This document shows, piece by piece, positions 48,416-59,539 of a stretch of 64,000 bases of DNA. The translations under genes and the position numbers were made by a program. Below the pieces are notes generated by a model that saw only the letters and a list, made by a program, of their open reading frames with translations, had not been told where the DNA came from and did not search any database. This stretch comes from Taxillus chinensis. Its lineage: Eukaryota; Streptophyta; Magnoliopsida; Santalales; Loranthaceae. Positions within the stretch are counted from its first letter, which is position 1, and each line of letters starts with the position of its first letter. The DNA lies in assembly GCA_023512835.1 (NCBI GenBank), contig CM042088.1, positions 29,165,164 through 29,229,163 of the forward strand, given 5' to 3'.

Positions 48416-49563
48416 CTGTAAGTAAATTAACGCCGAAGACGACCCCGATGACTAAGAGTTCGCGTCGATGGAGGAAGAGGACGTCGAGGTCGAGGTCGAG
48501 GTCGTCGTCGTGGTGATCGTCGCAGAGGTCTTCCGTCATCGCCGTCAAGCTAGACACCACAGGGAGTATCCAGACTCCGAGAGAGGCCAGCCGGTCGGGC
48601 GACGATGCAAGCACCGAGGCCATTCGACGAGGCGCACGGTCGACCGGGATCCAAGCGACGTTGGTGAGGAGGGTCGAGCCAAAGGGAGTGTGGCTAGTCG
48701 GCCCGCTAGCGAAGGAGAGTCCAGCTAGACATGGCCGAAGGCGACACCGCCTTGGAGCAAAAGGAAACCGATGCGTCGAGTGTGGGTGGACGCCAACACC
48801 GCCTTGGCAAATAAACGACCGACGTGAAAGCGCTTGATCCAACATGGGTCGCGGTAGGGGTGGGGCACAACTGGAACGCTCGTAACAAATTGTCGACAAC
48901 TTGTGGTACCGGACTGCCCGAAAATCCGATGGACGACCCAATCCAAATGGTGAAAGGGGGGATGAACGGATGTCCAATTTCACGCAAAAATGAGCTTTGC
49001 CTAAGCGGACAAGTCCATAGCCAATAATGTACCAAAGGTAGACACAATAGGCGAATTAAATCGGAATGAAAAAATTGCAAAGGGAGGTGGGTAAGGGAGT
49101 TCCAAATGGGAGTCAAATACTCATCATTGGTGAGATCATCACTAGCCACCCAACGATAAATCCAATAAGGAAAAGAAAGAATGAAACATGAGGACTTAAA
49201 AAGAGGCAAAAAAAAATCCTCTTCCAAATCAAAGCAAACCATGAGAGTATTGGAGGCAAGGAGGCTACAACAAAGTCGCAAAAAAATGCTCATTATCAAA
49301 ATAACAGCAAAGGGTGTGAAGTCCGGCCTACCGTAAAAGAATTTCAATAGGACCGTGAAGGAAAAGTCCCAAGCAAATTGAATAAGATCGTCCTCCTAAA
49401 AAATAATGGCCGGAAAACCATTTTTCACCCCAAAAGAAGGGATAGAAGAGAAATGATTAAAGGAAGTCAATTTGGTGAAGACATAAGCCTTGACGCTGGA
49501 TGACCAGGAGAGAGCATGGAAGGAAGAACCTTTGGCGGAAGAGCCGCCGAAAGAGAGCTCCAT
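48411..49563 (-). pseudogene. DUF4283-like ORF1, unit b
   Basis: Open pieces 49347-48706 and 48983-48411 contain the same core motifs as unit a (WIYRWVASDDLTNDEY, LTPIWNSLTHLPLQFF, LDIRSSPLSPFGLGRPSDF). At least two frame changes are needed. The last part (48540-48430) is Asp/Asp-Leu rich from a GTCGAG repeat. Confidence 0.65.
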
Positions 49564-49659
49564 CACACCAAAGACAATGCCTACAATGAGTTCGTGGAGG
49601 GCTGCCGTAGTGCCGCCACAAAAAAGAGGAGGTTTAGAGAGAAAGAGGAGCTTCTCTCT

Positions 49660-50890
49660 CTAAATCAATGCCTATGCTGAAGCCAGTGTTTTCAAAGGAA
49701 TTCAAAATTGAAATAGAGAATAATAATAATTATATACTATAATAACAATAACAATAATAACAAAGAAAATATTGAATTTCGTTGTTTTAATATTCTTTAA
49801 GTAACAACAAATGAACAATAAAATTACATTTTGGAATTTAACAAGAGATTTTGTCACAGATGAGATGAGCACAATGATAGTATATATTAGAACATGGCTA
49901 AATACAAGATTTTAGAACACAACTATAGTACCATAAGTGACACATTACTAAACTTAGTCATGGCATCACTTAAAGGAAACAAGGCCACAAATGATAAACA
50001 TAATAGTTTTGGGCCAAGGTTTCCAAAAACACAATTTTAAATTTCTATCCTATGACATTTCAAATACATACATAAAAAATGATTATGAAAAGTGGTGAAA
50101 ACTTTATCAATGCGAGGAATCTTTAATGTTTGTTTATTTATATCAAACAGTAGAGAAAAATCCAATATAAAATAGCTTTCTTATCATAGCATTGTGTTCA
50201 AACTAGAAACAGCAATATATTATTAATTGAAATAATGGGTGAACCTTAAAGTTATAATATTAAATGAGTGCAAACTAAATTATGTTTTATTGTAACTTAA
50301 AGTTGAATGGATTAGGTTAAAAGCTAAGCTATGAAAGAAATAAAGATGGTGGTAAAAAATAGTTTAGTGACAGAAGATATTTGTAAAATAGCTTTTAAAT
50401 TTATGTTATTCTACACACACACACAGAGAAAGGAGATATATAGGGGTTGTATCGTGTTGTTATTTTTGAAAATAGAATTATTTTTAAAAAACTATGGGTC
50501 CAAATGAATTTAGAAATACTTATAAATAATTTTAAATTTGATGGGTCTACTGTTTTTAAAAATAATCATGCTTTCAAAAAATAATATTATGTTACCAAAC
50601 AGTCTCATATCCTCTATAATTTAAAAATATAAAGAAATTTTAAAAAAGAAAAATTAAAAAAAAGTCAAAAAATGTCATCAGGCCTTAATGTAGGTCCACC
50701 CATAAGGCTACAACTGATGTGGCAAGTGATGATGAGGCTGATGTTTCAGTAGCTGAGCTATTGTATTCTGGATATGTATGATATGGGCATGGGAATGGGT
50801 GAAGAAAGCAAGGCAATCGTAGTTGGACCGGGGTTTTGGATGTACTAAAAGAACTAATATGGAAAAGTGGATAGAGGCAACAATAATAGA
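49660..50890. other. XLG intron 4, AT-rich part
   Basis: No gene recognised. A short (CA)n run is at about 50413-50424. Confidence 0.6.
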
Positions 50891-50898
50891 CTTAGAAC

Positions 50899-51749
50899 CA
50901 ATGTTCAAAAATATGGAATGCAAGATGGTACAAAATTGAAGTCGTACGGCGAGGCAAGTGCCTTGAGGCACTGAGGCAGGTGCCTCAACCGTCGACAACA
51001 ACTTTTTTTAAATATATACCAAATATATAAAATTAAATAAGCACACTTAATTTTAAAATAATAAAATCATACTATAAGTATCAAATAAAGTCTTACACAT
51101 TAAAATTCAAATTTAAGTCTAGTCAAATCCAATAACTCAAATTAATAGGCAATCTAATGTTCTTTCAATAAACTGTCATTCGTGTTTAATGAATGTTCAT
51201 CGTCATCTTCATCTTCATAATTGAAATTTAAAATTAAATCAAATTATTTAATTTAATTTATATAAAATTTTAAAAACAGAATTGGAGCTTAATTTATATA
51301 ATTTGCTTTAAACAAAAATTTAATTAAAATTATTTAACTACTTACATCCGTTGGAGCCAGCGACAACACTAGAGCAGAGCCAATGACAACACGCTGGACA
51401 ACGATGTGGACTCAACAACAATGCTTGGAGCCGACAACGACGTTGGATCGACGACACTAGACGGGGCGACGCTAGATCGACGACGCCGGATCAACTTCGA
51501 CTCTTCGATGCGAGGGGACGAATATGGATGGCTTAAAATTAGGTTAGGCTTTTACAATTTTTTAATGTGTCCGTTTGCGTTGCCGGGGCGCCTATCACTA
51601 GTACGAGATGAGGCGCCAAAATGGCCCACCTCACATCGCCTCACCCATATGAGGCGGCCACCGACCGGTACAGTTTAGGTGCGCCGCCTCAATGCGGCTT
51701 GACGCCAAGTCGGGCAAGGCAACGCCTTGAACCGAATTTTCGAACCATG
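50899..51749. mobile_element. hAT-like MITE (851 bp) in XLG intron 4
   Basis: The left end CAATGTTCAAAAAT and the reverse complement of the right end, CATGGTTCGAAAAT, are inverted repeats. The 8-bp flanks are CTTAGAAC (50891-50898) and CTTAAAAC (51750-51757), one mismatch. GAGGCA/TGCCTC words are frequent inside both ends and the middle is AT-rich, with a short GACGACG-rich part at 51360-51500. There is no transposase. Confidence 0.75.
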
Positions 51750-51757
51750 CTTAAAAC

Positions 51758-52698
51758 TGAATTGAGTAAAAAAAAAAATGGGGCTTTTAGGTAGGGCTGG
51801 GTCACTGGTTTTTGTTTGTGTGTGTGTGCGCGCGTGCGCCAACCTTTGCCCCCTGCATTGTTCATCACTTCATCTGATGTTCACCATAATAGCAGATGCA
51901 TGTCTTGAAATTAAATGGCCAATGATAGCAGTAGCACGAAAGTTTCCAGTGATTTTCCCCAGCAGAAGTTTGGTCCTGGTGACGATTTGATGGGATTTAG
52001 GATCTATGATATCATTAATTTGCCAGAGAGATAGGTTGAATATATGCACACCTGCATGCTCAGAACAATGACGGACTTGGACTTCAACATTTCCTGTAGT
52101 TGCAAAGTCAAGGAGAATGGAAGGGGGCATTGCAACTATTGTTGTCTTCTGATACGTGGGGGTTTGAATGAAGTATATAACTTCTCAATTCGAAATTCTA
52201 ATTTATTCATCAACATTATTGCCTTTTACAACTCCAAGCCTTTTATATAAAGGAAATACAGCAAAACCCTTCCAAGTTAACTCATCAACATTATTGCCTT
52301 TTACACAACTCCAAGCCCTCTATATAAAAGAAATACAGCACACAAGTTCAAACCCCATACATAAATCCTAGATAGTTTATCAAGGTCAATTACATAGGTT
52401 AAGATTCATCAGAAAGTGTAATGAACCGATATCAAAAATAAGCAAAAAACCTGTATCTGTCTTTCGTGATTCTTTCTTTCATTTTTCCTTATTAACTTCC
52501 TAATATCTTGAGGGGAACTTCTGATGGGCTAACTGAAAGTTTCGTATTATATTCTCTTTCGTAACTAGTTTAATTTAATTAAATAAAAGTAAGAAGAAAA
52601 TTGAAGGCTTTCTTTTAATACAATCCCTTTCATTTTTAACGTACCAAGCATAAAAGAGCCCTCCAACTTCAAAACACAAAGTAAAATATCGAAATAAC
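51758..52698. other. XLG intron 4 next to exon 4
   Basis: No exon found. Two direct repeats of about 57 bases lie at about 52208-52264 and 52284-52340. The minus-strand open piece 52130-51870 has no recognised similarity. Confidence 0.5.
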
Positions 52699-52881
52699 CT
52701 GCTTAAAGATGGTGCTGGTCCCTGCACCTTCCAACCCCAATAACAGAAGTTTTTGGATTTCTCCTTGCTCCAAATATTCAGGTACAGTCATATTTGACGA
52801 AGTCATCAGTTCTTTTGGGACATGTGCATTGACAGGAGGTACAGGCAATGAAAATAATGAACAAATGAATCTAGTTGATGC
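52699..52881 (-). CDS. XLG: XLG exon 4 (P-loop)
   Basis: 61 codons between TAGGCAG and GTTATT. The end holds the nucleotide-binding loop [17 protein letters not shown]. The Lys of the classical GxxxxGK(S/T) is Thr, a known XLG feature. Upstream residues [14 protein letters not shown] match the entry into the G domain. Confidence 0.9.
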
Positions 52882-52985
52882 CTGCCTAGCAAAAATGATA
52901 ATGGAACTGTATAAACAATAAATTCTCAGTAAAGTTCATTTTTAACTTAGTAAGAATTAATTAACTTTCAGAGAATCAGAATAAC

Positions 52986-53090
52986 CTTTCCCCATATGTT
53001 CCCTTTTATGTTATTTTGACCTTCTTCTTCATAGGATCCATCATCGTAAACCCAGAAATGCGTATCACGAGGGCACTGTACATTGGCCAG
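52986..53090 (-). CDS. XLG: XLG exon 3
   Basis: 35 codons between TATTTCAG and GTTATT. It contains [16 protein letters not shown] and IKGNIWGK, typical XLG residues. Phase 0 on both sides. It is separated from exon 2 by a 4.1-kb intron. Confidence 0.9.
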
Positions 53091-53429
53091 CTGAAATACC
53101 AGTAAAAATAATAGTCAAGTAGTTCCAAGGGCCATAAGAACCATGCATAAGGCCTCCAAATCTATACAAACCAAATGAATTAGACAGTAGAAAACAGAAA
53201 TCAACAGAAAAATTCGTGCAGAAGTGCATAACTTTCACCTTAGCCTAGGGAAATAGACTCATCATGCAGCCAGGTTTTAAAATTTACGCAAACATCTAGA
53301 TATAAATAAAAGAATTCAAAAAGGTGCAACCTAATCCACATTATCATCTTAGCTGTTAAGTTTTAATTCATACAAAGTAAAGACAAAATAAAAGGGAACA
53401 TCTTTAGCTTTTATATGAATTTTTTCACA

Positions 53430-54066
53430 TGGCATCAAAGCTAAAAACAAAGGTAATACTTCATTAATTAATGTGAGTTGGAAAATAGACATAGAATTTA
53501 AAATATCTTATTATGAAAATGGATGCATATATATAGGTAGGGTGACTTGCTCCTTCAAGTTATTTAAGCTAGACTTTTTAACTGATTAGCAAAATGAACC
53601 AAGCCTACAAATACTAGAAATATTTAAATAACATTCCAACACACCACTTCATGGCATCAAAGCTAAAAACAAAGGTATTACTCTATTAGTTAATGCTTAT
53701 TAATTTTATACGTGTGCGTTGGAAAATAAACATAGAATTCTAAATATCTTATTATGAAAATTGATGCATATATATAGGTACGGTGACTTGCTCCTTCAAG
53801 TTATTTAAGCTAGATTTTTTAACTGATTAACAAAATGGACCAAGCATACAAATACTAGAAATATTTAAATAGCATTCCAACACTCCACTTCACATGGCAT
53901 CAAAGCTAAAAAAAAGGTATTACTTCATTAATTAATGCTTATTAATTGTATAAATGTGAGTAGGAACTTGCTCCTTCAAGTTATTTAAGGTAGACTTTTT
54001 AACTGATTAACAAAATGGACCAAGCCTACTAATACTCGAAATATTTAAATAACATTCCAACACTCC
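53430..54066. repeat. Three tandem LTR-like units in XLG intron 2
   Basis: Three copies of a unit of about 170-245 bases follow each other. Each has CATGGCATCAAAGC, TGACTTGCTCCTTCAAG or a shortened form, TTTTTAACTGATTA and ATTCCAACAC. The third copy is shorter. A fourth related block is at about 54690-54850, beside CAACATTGTATCAAAGCAGA on the opposite strand, so these may be LTRs of a very small LTR element (TRIM-like). Confidence 0.6.
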
Positions 54067-54689
54067 CCTCAGGTTAAAACATGAAAAACGCTACAATTTT
54101 CCATATTCCAACTTGCCAAAAAGAAAGTTAATTGCTTCATATTATTCACACACCATCCCACACAATACATAAAAAATAAAAAAAATTGACCACTTGAACA
54201 AATTAATCAACAGTATTATTGTCTTTATCACAATCATCTTCATATCTTCATCTTCACATTCAACACGTGATCTACAAATTGTGGCTCCTGTGTTGGTGAT
54301 TCAAACGCAGCTTCACGGAAAATAATGCATCTCAAACTATTATTCTGAATCTTGTTCAAATGCAATCAAACAGTACAAATAACACAATAATGGAAGAGAA
54401 TGAACACCCCAAGATATCAAAATGATCTAACCAGCCAACATACATATCCAAGCGTGCAAACCACCAACAAACATCATATACTCCCCTCAAGTTGATAGAC
54501 AAACAACATAATGGAGTAACCAATCTGAAGAAGAATATATATCAAAAGAGAGCATCAGATTACCAACGCTCGGCCAGTGAAAGAGATCATAATGGAGACC
54601 AACTAGAAGAGAGAGGAAGAAAGCAATTGAGCCAGGAGTACTGCTCTATCACAGCAGTTTTATGCTTTTCTCTGCTTTGATACAATGTT

Positions 54690-54850
54690 GAAAAATAAAG
54701 AGAAATAGAATTTTCAATATCTTATTATATATATATACAGAAAAGGTTACTTGCTCCTACTCTACAATCATTTGACCTGGACTTTTCAACCAATCGGACC
54801 ACAGCGACTAACACTAGAAATATAATAAAAACAACAATAATAATAATTTG
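54690..54850 (-). repeat. LTR-like block with adjacent primer-site-like word
   Basis: Shares TTACTTGCTCCT, CTTTTCAACCAAT and ACTAGAAATAT words with the units at 53430-54066. On the minus strand it is followed at about 54690-54675 by TTGTATCAAAGCAGAG, similar to an initiator-Met primer site. Confidence 0.45.
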
Positions 54851-54859
54851 ACAATGAGC

Positions 54860-55840
54860 TTCTCAGCAGTGGAACATCTAGTTGCACTTCCTCATCTAAC
54901 ACAGCCAACCTAGCTTACTCACCAGGCTAACTTGCTGCCCTTCCTCATCATTTAAAAGACCCAAAGGCCAAAATTGAAGATTAAAGCAAAAAAGTACACT
55001 TCTAGTCTGGCATCCTCAAAATGCATATCCCATGGTCTGCCACTTCAAATATTTGAAAAGCTTCAAAATAAGATAATTCAGTGATCCAGTGAATGAATAA
55101 CCAAAATCCCTAACCAAATCCGAAAAATTCAGTGATTCCAACCACATACTCTCGAACCAAAATGATGCCCAATCTTTTATCTTGCAGCCAAAATCTTATA
55201 ACTATGGAAACTGGCCGTACAAAGGTGTAGACTGACATTTCTCAACTACCAGGAAACCAAATTGATGCCCATTTTGTTCAGGCTGAATATTTGTATTTGA
55301 TTTTGCCCCATTTCAATATTTTATGTATTTTTCTTATTTTCCCCATCTATGTGTGATATTTTGTCTTTTGTAAAAATAATAAATAAATAAATAATCATGC
55401 CACAGCCGATGCAAACCCCCCCCCCTCTCTTTTTTCAGCGCGCTGCACCAAATGCCCATCCAGCCATGGGCAGCATCTTTGTTCACCTTCTTCTTCCTCC
55501 AGCAGTCCCCAATTGGCAATTCTATAATTAGGGTTTCCTTCCTCATGCCAAATTCACCCAATATTGTCCACATTCCACCAAATTTCCTCCAAATTAAGAA
55601 TTTCCCCAACCAAAATTAAGCCTTAGAATAGTTAATTGGGATTCATTTATGCTTTTCATTAAAAAAATCAAATCAAATCTCACCGTGTCTGCCATAGTCA
55701 ACGCCAACAACAAAAGCTGCGTAGAAGGAAGAGTGCAGTGTGCAGATCCTGCGTGACTCTTGGCATGTTTGCACGGTTTAATGGTGAGGGCATTGAATAG
55801 GAAATCCATGAAGCAGCTGGCCTTGGCATGGGACAGTTTG
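54860..55840. other. XLG intron 2, unassigned
   Basis: No gene seen. An (AAAT)n-like run is at about 55375-55395 and a C11 homopolymer at about 55418. Confidence 0.6.
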
Positions 55841-55847
55841 ACGCTGC

Positions 55848-55854
55848 TATAAAA
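55848..55854 (+). promoter_or_regulatory. TATA box (TATAAAA)
   Basis: TATAAAA lies in a GC-richer context, 140 bases before the ATG at 55994. A CA-rich leader (55890-55910) follows, so a transcript starting near 55880 would be plausible. Confidence 0.55.
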
Positions 55855-55993
55855 AGGGATCTCCATCTTTTAAACATACAAAGAGCTTCAAACACACACA
55901 CACACACAAAAACAAGTCATATAAAGAGCTCCACAAAGACGCAGAGAGAGATTGCAAGGGGGCAACACACAGCATTGAGAGGGAGAGCAGAAC

Positions 55994-56452
55994 ATGGCTG
56001 AGAGCCCTTCACACAGAGAGCTTGAACAAACTCCATCGGCTCCTACATCCATCCCATCAATTCACGACCTTCCCCCCATTCCATACCCAACTACAGCTTA
56101 TTGCAACGCCCACAGCAGCTGCAACGAGCCCCAAAGCTGCTGCAATGACCACCACAGCCACTGCAACGACCACCAAAGCCTACTTCCTCAACCAAACCCT
56201 CCCCTCACTCAAACCTTCGTCCACTGTCAACCAAAAACTGCCTCCAGCCCCTGCACCAGTCCACTTTGCTTGCACCACTCCAACCTACTGCATCAACCAG
56301 CCTCTAGCCCCTACGCCAGTCCACCCTACTACATCAGCCTACTCTCTCAACCCAAAATCCACCAAAAGGCCTCTACTGCCAAGTCCAAGTATCAAGCAAC
56401 TCGTGAAAAGGAGGGGAAATTGCTGCAGCAAATTAAAGCTTTCATTCTTTGA
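55994..56452 (+). CDS. Hypothetical small protein, antisense inside XLG intron 2
   Basis: 152 codons from MAESPSHRELEQ to QQIKAFIL. The protein is rich in Pro, Ser, His and Cys (repeated NxHSSCNE, QSCCNDHHSHCNDH), without a recognised domain, signal peptide or membrane span. An overlapping frame (56022-56591, 189 codons) is also open and ends with a basic tail, so one of them may be a shadow or the gene may contain an intron. An acceptor-like TTTGTTGCAG lies at 56540. Upstream context (TATA box, CA-rich leader) favours transcription on this strand. Confidence 0.4.
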   Translation: MAESPSHRELEQTPSAPTSIPSIHDLPPIPYPTTAYCNAHSSCNEPQSCCNDHHSHCNDHQSLLPQPNPPLTQTFVHCQPKTASSPCTSPLCLHHSNLLHQPASSPYASPPYYISLLSQPKIHQKASTAKSKYQATREKEGKLLQQIKAFIL

Positions 56453-56599
56453 TCAACTTAGTGCTTGTACTATGAGGAATCACATACAAGGAGATCGAAG
56501 GAGAACAAGTTATGTGTGTGTTTCTAACCCTTTGTTGCAGGAAAAAGGCAAAAGCTTGGTTGAAAAATCTTCAAAAGGAAGGAACACGTGAAGAACTTG

Positions 56600-57165
56600 A
56601 TGATAAATTTTCATCACATTGTAGATAAATTTGAGCCAGTCGCAAGGACGACTCAAAAACCACACACATTTAATCCCAACAAAAAAAGGCCAGAGCGAAC
56701 CTGGATGGATCCGAGTGATGACAATAACCCTTCCAAAAAAATATGCTCAATTTAAAATCACACACAAGAACTAAATAACTGACTATAACATGCTTCGTTT
56801 AGATGTAGGAGAAGATTTATTCCTAATAAATAAGATGCATCAAAAAGATAAGGGAACGGAAAATGTTGCATGCAGTGTCCAGCAACTGCCTGAGTAAAAT
56901 GACTCAAGTAGAAGGCACTCAAGGCAGTATACAATAACAAGGAGAACCCAAAAATAATTAGGGCCAAGACTCGAAGAAAGGCAAGAAACTCTTAGTAAAA
57001 TAACTTGGATTAAACATATAGATCAAACAGCAACAGCAATTATTATTAGGGCCTCCCACAAATTGGGATAACTTTAGCTGAGCTGGATTTTGCCTTTTTG
57101 CTGCTTGTTTGAGTTGATGAGTGGACCATTTTGAGAAATACTGTAATAAAATATGTTTGCTTTAC
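56600..57165. other. XLG intron 2 next to exon 2
   Basis: AT-rich intron DNA; no further exon or gene recognised. Confidence 0.6.
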
Positions 57166-57303
57166 CTTCAATACTCTAAGCTCTGTCTTCGTGATCTCCC
57201 GTCCATTCATATAAACTCCTGTGTTCCCCTTGCTTGCATCAGGCTGGAGCTTACCCCCAACATTCAACTTTGAACTGATGATCTGATCTGGTTTATCTCC
57301 CTC
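57166..57303 (-). CDS. XLG: XLG exon 2
   Basis: 46 codons between TTGTACAG and GTAAAG. It reads [18 protein letters not shown] and ends [14 protein letters not shown], the conserved linker between the Cys-rich and G domains of XLGs. Phase 0 on both sides. Confidence 0.9.
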
Positions 57304-57401
57304 CTGTACAAGTCAAGAAATAGCAAACGTAAAACACATAAAACATCAAGAACAAGTAGAAGGGGAAATCATGCATTATCAGTCAAGATATATGGCCAAA
57401 C

Positions 57402-58412
57402 CTTTCCCCAAAGTCCAGAATCCTTGTCGTACCAGTATTTTCCAGGTATTAAGTTCCGAGGTGGGTTTGAACAGCACAAAACATCAGTCAATTCCTCTTT
57501 CCTTAACGGCCTGCCATTGATGACAAGCTGTTCAGCCCGAAGTTGATTGGCCAAACATTCTTTCTCAGCCTTCATTATCCGCTTAACCTCCAAAGGGTCA
57601 CACATCCTCGACAAGATCCTTGAACACTTCCCCAGACGTGGTCTCTTTGCCTCGTCTATCTGCTGCCCAATGCAAGCCACACATTTTCTGCCTTCCGGCA
57701 TGGACCCCATTGCCTTGAGCACACAGTTCTTGCAGTACTTTGCATCACACACGATACATGCTTCTCTATCCTTGAGCCTATTCCCTTTCCCACACCTACT
57801 GCACACTCCTCTACTCCCCACCACCACCCCTCTATCCTGAATTTGATCCTGCGATCCCAGTGGAGATGAGACCACTCCCACAGCATTAGACTGCCCTGAA
57901 CACGATTCGATTATGCCATTCTCGGACTCTCTTGAAGTATTGAATGTCGCCTCACCAGTAGTGTTTGCTTCCCTAAACGAGCTGGGATCGCTAACCGAAT
58001 GCCCAGGGCTACTCACTCCAGCCATTTCCTCCGACCTCTCGACATCGCAGTCGGAACTCGCCTCCTGCACTTCGCCAATCTGCGATTGGCTCCAGAATCC
58101 ACTGCTCCGGAATTGACTGAACCTCGCGGAAACCTTGGGAACCGCCGCCGCGCCATGGATATGGTTGGCAGAGACCAAAGACGGCGATCGAACAGCGAGG
58201 GACTCAAAATTGAGGGGATCAATCTTGGGGGCGGCATCGAAGGGGAACGAAGGCCCTTCGTACTCGACGGCGATGGAGAAATCGAGCTGTTCTTCGTCAG
58301 GCATGGGAGCTCCCGGAGGCAGCATTCGGCGAATCACATCTTCCCAGCTCTTCTTCTTCTTCGCCTCGTCTTCTCCTTCTTCTTCTTCTGGTTTCGAATT
58401 CTCGGGCTCCAT
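57402..58412 (-). CDS. XLG: XLG exon 1 (N-terminal half, Cys-rich region)
   Basis: The ATG at 58412 opens 337 codons to a donor (AAG|GTTTGG) in phase 0. Residues 1-30 are acidic then basic (KKKKSWEDVIRRM). YSIA-type residues near 45-55 (FSIAVEYEGPSFPFDA) match the conserved XLG start. The cysteine-rich region has C204, C207, C219, C222, C227, C230, C244 and C247, followed by a basic stretch around 255-270 that could act in nuclear import. GKYWYDKDSGLWGK at the end is the usual XLG exon 1 end. Reading past the donor hits a stop after 10 codons, which supports splicing here. Confidence 0.9.
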
Positions 58413-59539
58413 CTCCGCAGAAACCCTAGAATCGATCTGTTTGTTACTCGAGAAAGCGAAAACGAAACCCTAGAATTCACCTTTTTTCTCTCTCCTCCGT
58501 GATCTGTGTGGCAGAGCGGAGTCGTCTGCGAAGAAATGGGGGGAGTGGTGTGAGGGGATGACTGCGGATTCCAAACGATTATTTTGGATAAAAAAATTGA
58601 ATTTCCATTCAGCCCACTCTTGTCAAATCGATTTTACTTCTAAATTCTAAATTGATTCTTATTTTGTCGATAAATTAATATTTATGAAATTATATTTGAT
58701 TCACATTTAAAAAACTCTCAAAATTTAAATATTTAACGATTATTATGAGAGGATGGGCAAAAAAAAATTATTTTAAATAATTCTAGTTAGTTTGTTTTTG
58801 ATGAAATAATTATTATGAAATTATTTTATATTTTAGTTTGATTTGTAACTTTATTCTAATTAGTTTTATATCAAATTTGAAATTAAAGATATAGAAAAAG
58901 TCGAAAGATCAAAATAAGATTTGAGGTCGATAGTATATAAATTAGGTTAAACGGATTTAAGTCAATTCTAAATTTTTTAAGCATGAAAAATAAGTTTAAT
59001 TAGTCTAAAATTAAAATTAGAATATTATCGGACAATTATTTTGTATATCTTAATAAACTCATAGAAAAAACATTTGGTCTTAAATCAGGTTCAAAATAAT
59101 AATAACTTGTTTTCAAGTCAGACAAAATTACCATAATTAGAGAATCCATGAAGATACATCAGATTTATACAAATTGTTTAACACCAAAATTTAACTAGAA
59201 GCGTTCATACTAATACAAGGAAAATATATAATTGTAAGCGCACAATATCACATTTTAGCAATATAAGATTTTTTATTTAAGAACACAAAGTTGAACATAT
59301 GAGAAATGGTTCAAAATTTAAAACTTTAACTTTATGTAGAAATTCAGATTAAGTTTGTGATTGTAATAAAACTAAATAATTAATGACTTAGAATGGACAA
59401 GAATAATGAAGATAACATTATAGTGGAAAAGCATTCAAAGAATTCATTTCATATGCAAATACTTATGCAATATTTATTTGATTAAATTATACCTCTTTTA
59501 ACATGCCATCAAACCATTTTATTTGTAATAATATGTATT
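58413..59539. other. Upstream region of the XLG gene
   Basis: The first about 150 bases are pyrimidine-rich on the plus strand and could be the XLG 5' leader and core promoter. No clear TATA box was found. Beyond 58600 the DNA is very AT-rich and holds nothing recognisable. Confidence 0.5.

Larger units (their letters stand above)
47680..49620 (-). mobile_element. LINE-type unit b with DUF4283-like ORF1
   Basis: First of the tandem units in reading direction. The ORF1 region starts with an ATG at 49563 (MELSFGG) and is nearly parallel to unit a over more than 700 bases. Its 3' block (47951-47680) matches 46170-45900 of unit a. A 0.45-kb AT-rich segment rich in AAGCGC words (about 47960-48415) separates ORF1 from the 3' block. 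Confidence 0.65.
32568..58412 (-). pseudogene. XLG: Extra-large GTP-binding protein (XLG) gene, about 26 kb, apparently disrupted
   Basis: XLGs are plant Galpha-like proteins with a long N-terminal half. They work with Gbeta-gamma at the plasma membrane and in the nucleus in immunity and development. Eight exons are placed: 58412-57402, 57303-57166, 53090-52986, 52881-52699, 38152 to about 38000, 34005-33761, 33446-33277 and 33123-32568. Splice junctions have GT/AG ends and compatible phases except around exon 5. The N-terminal half has the XLG cysteine-rich region; the C-terminal half has an altered P-loop (GLEGAGTST, lacking Lys) and the LNKYD motif. Exon 5 carries an in-frame TAG at 38080-38078, and no donor in it matches the phase of exon 6. 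Introns 2, 4 and 5 are 4.1, 14.5 and about 4 kb and are loaded with transposons. A pseudogene or sequence errors in exon 5 are both possible. Confidence 0.85.

Noticed and set aside
51870..52130. 86-codon minus-strand frame between XLG exons 4 and 5
   Set aside because: It lies in the right orientation for an XLG exon but has no similarity to the expected exon 5, which was found at 38152. No other family was recognised.
57656..58502. Overlapping frames on both strands in XLG exon 1
   Set aside because: They are shadows of the 337-codon exon, which has clear XLG motifs.
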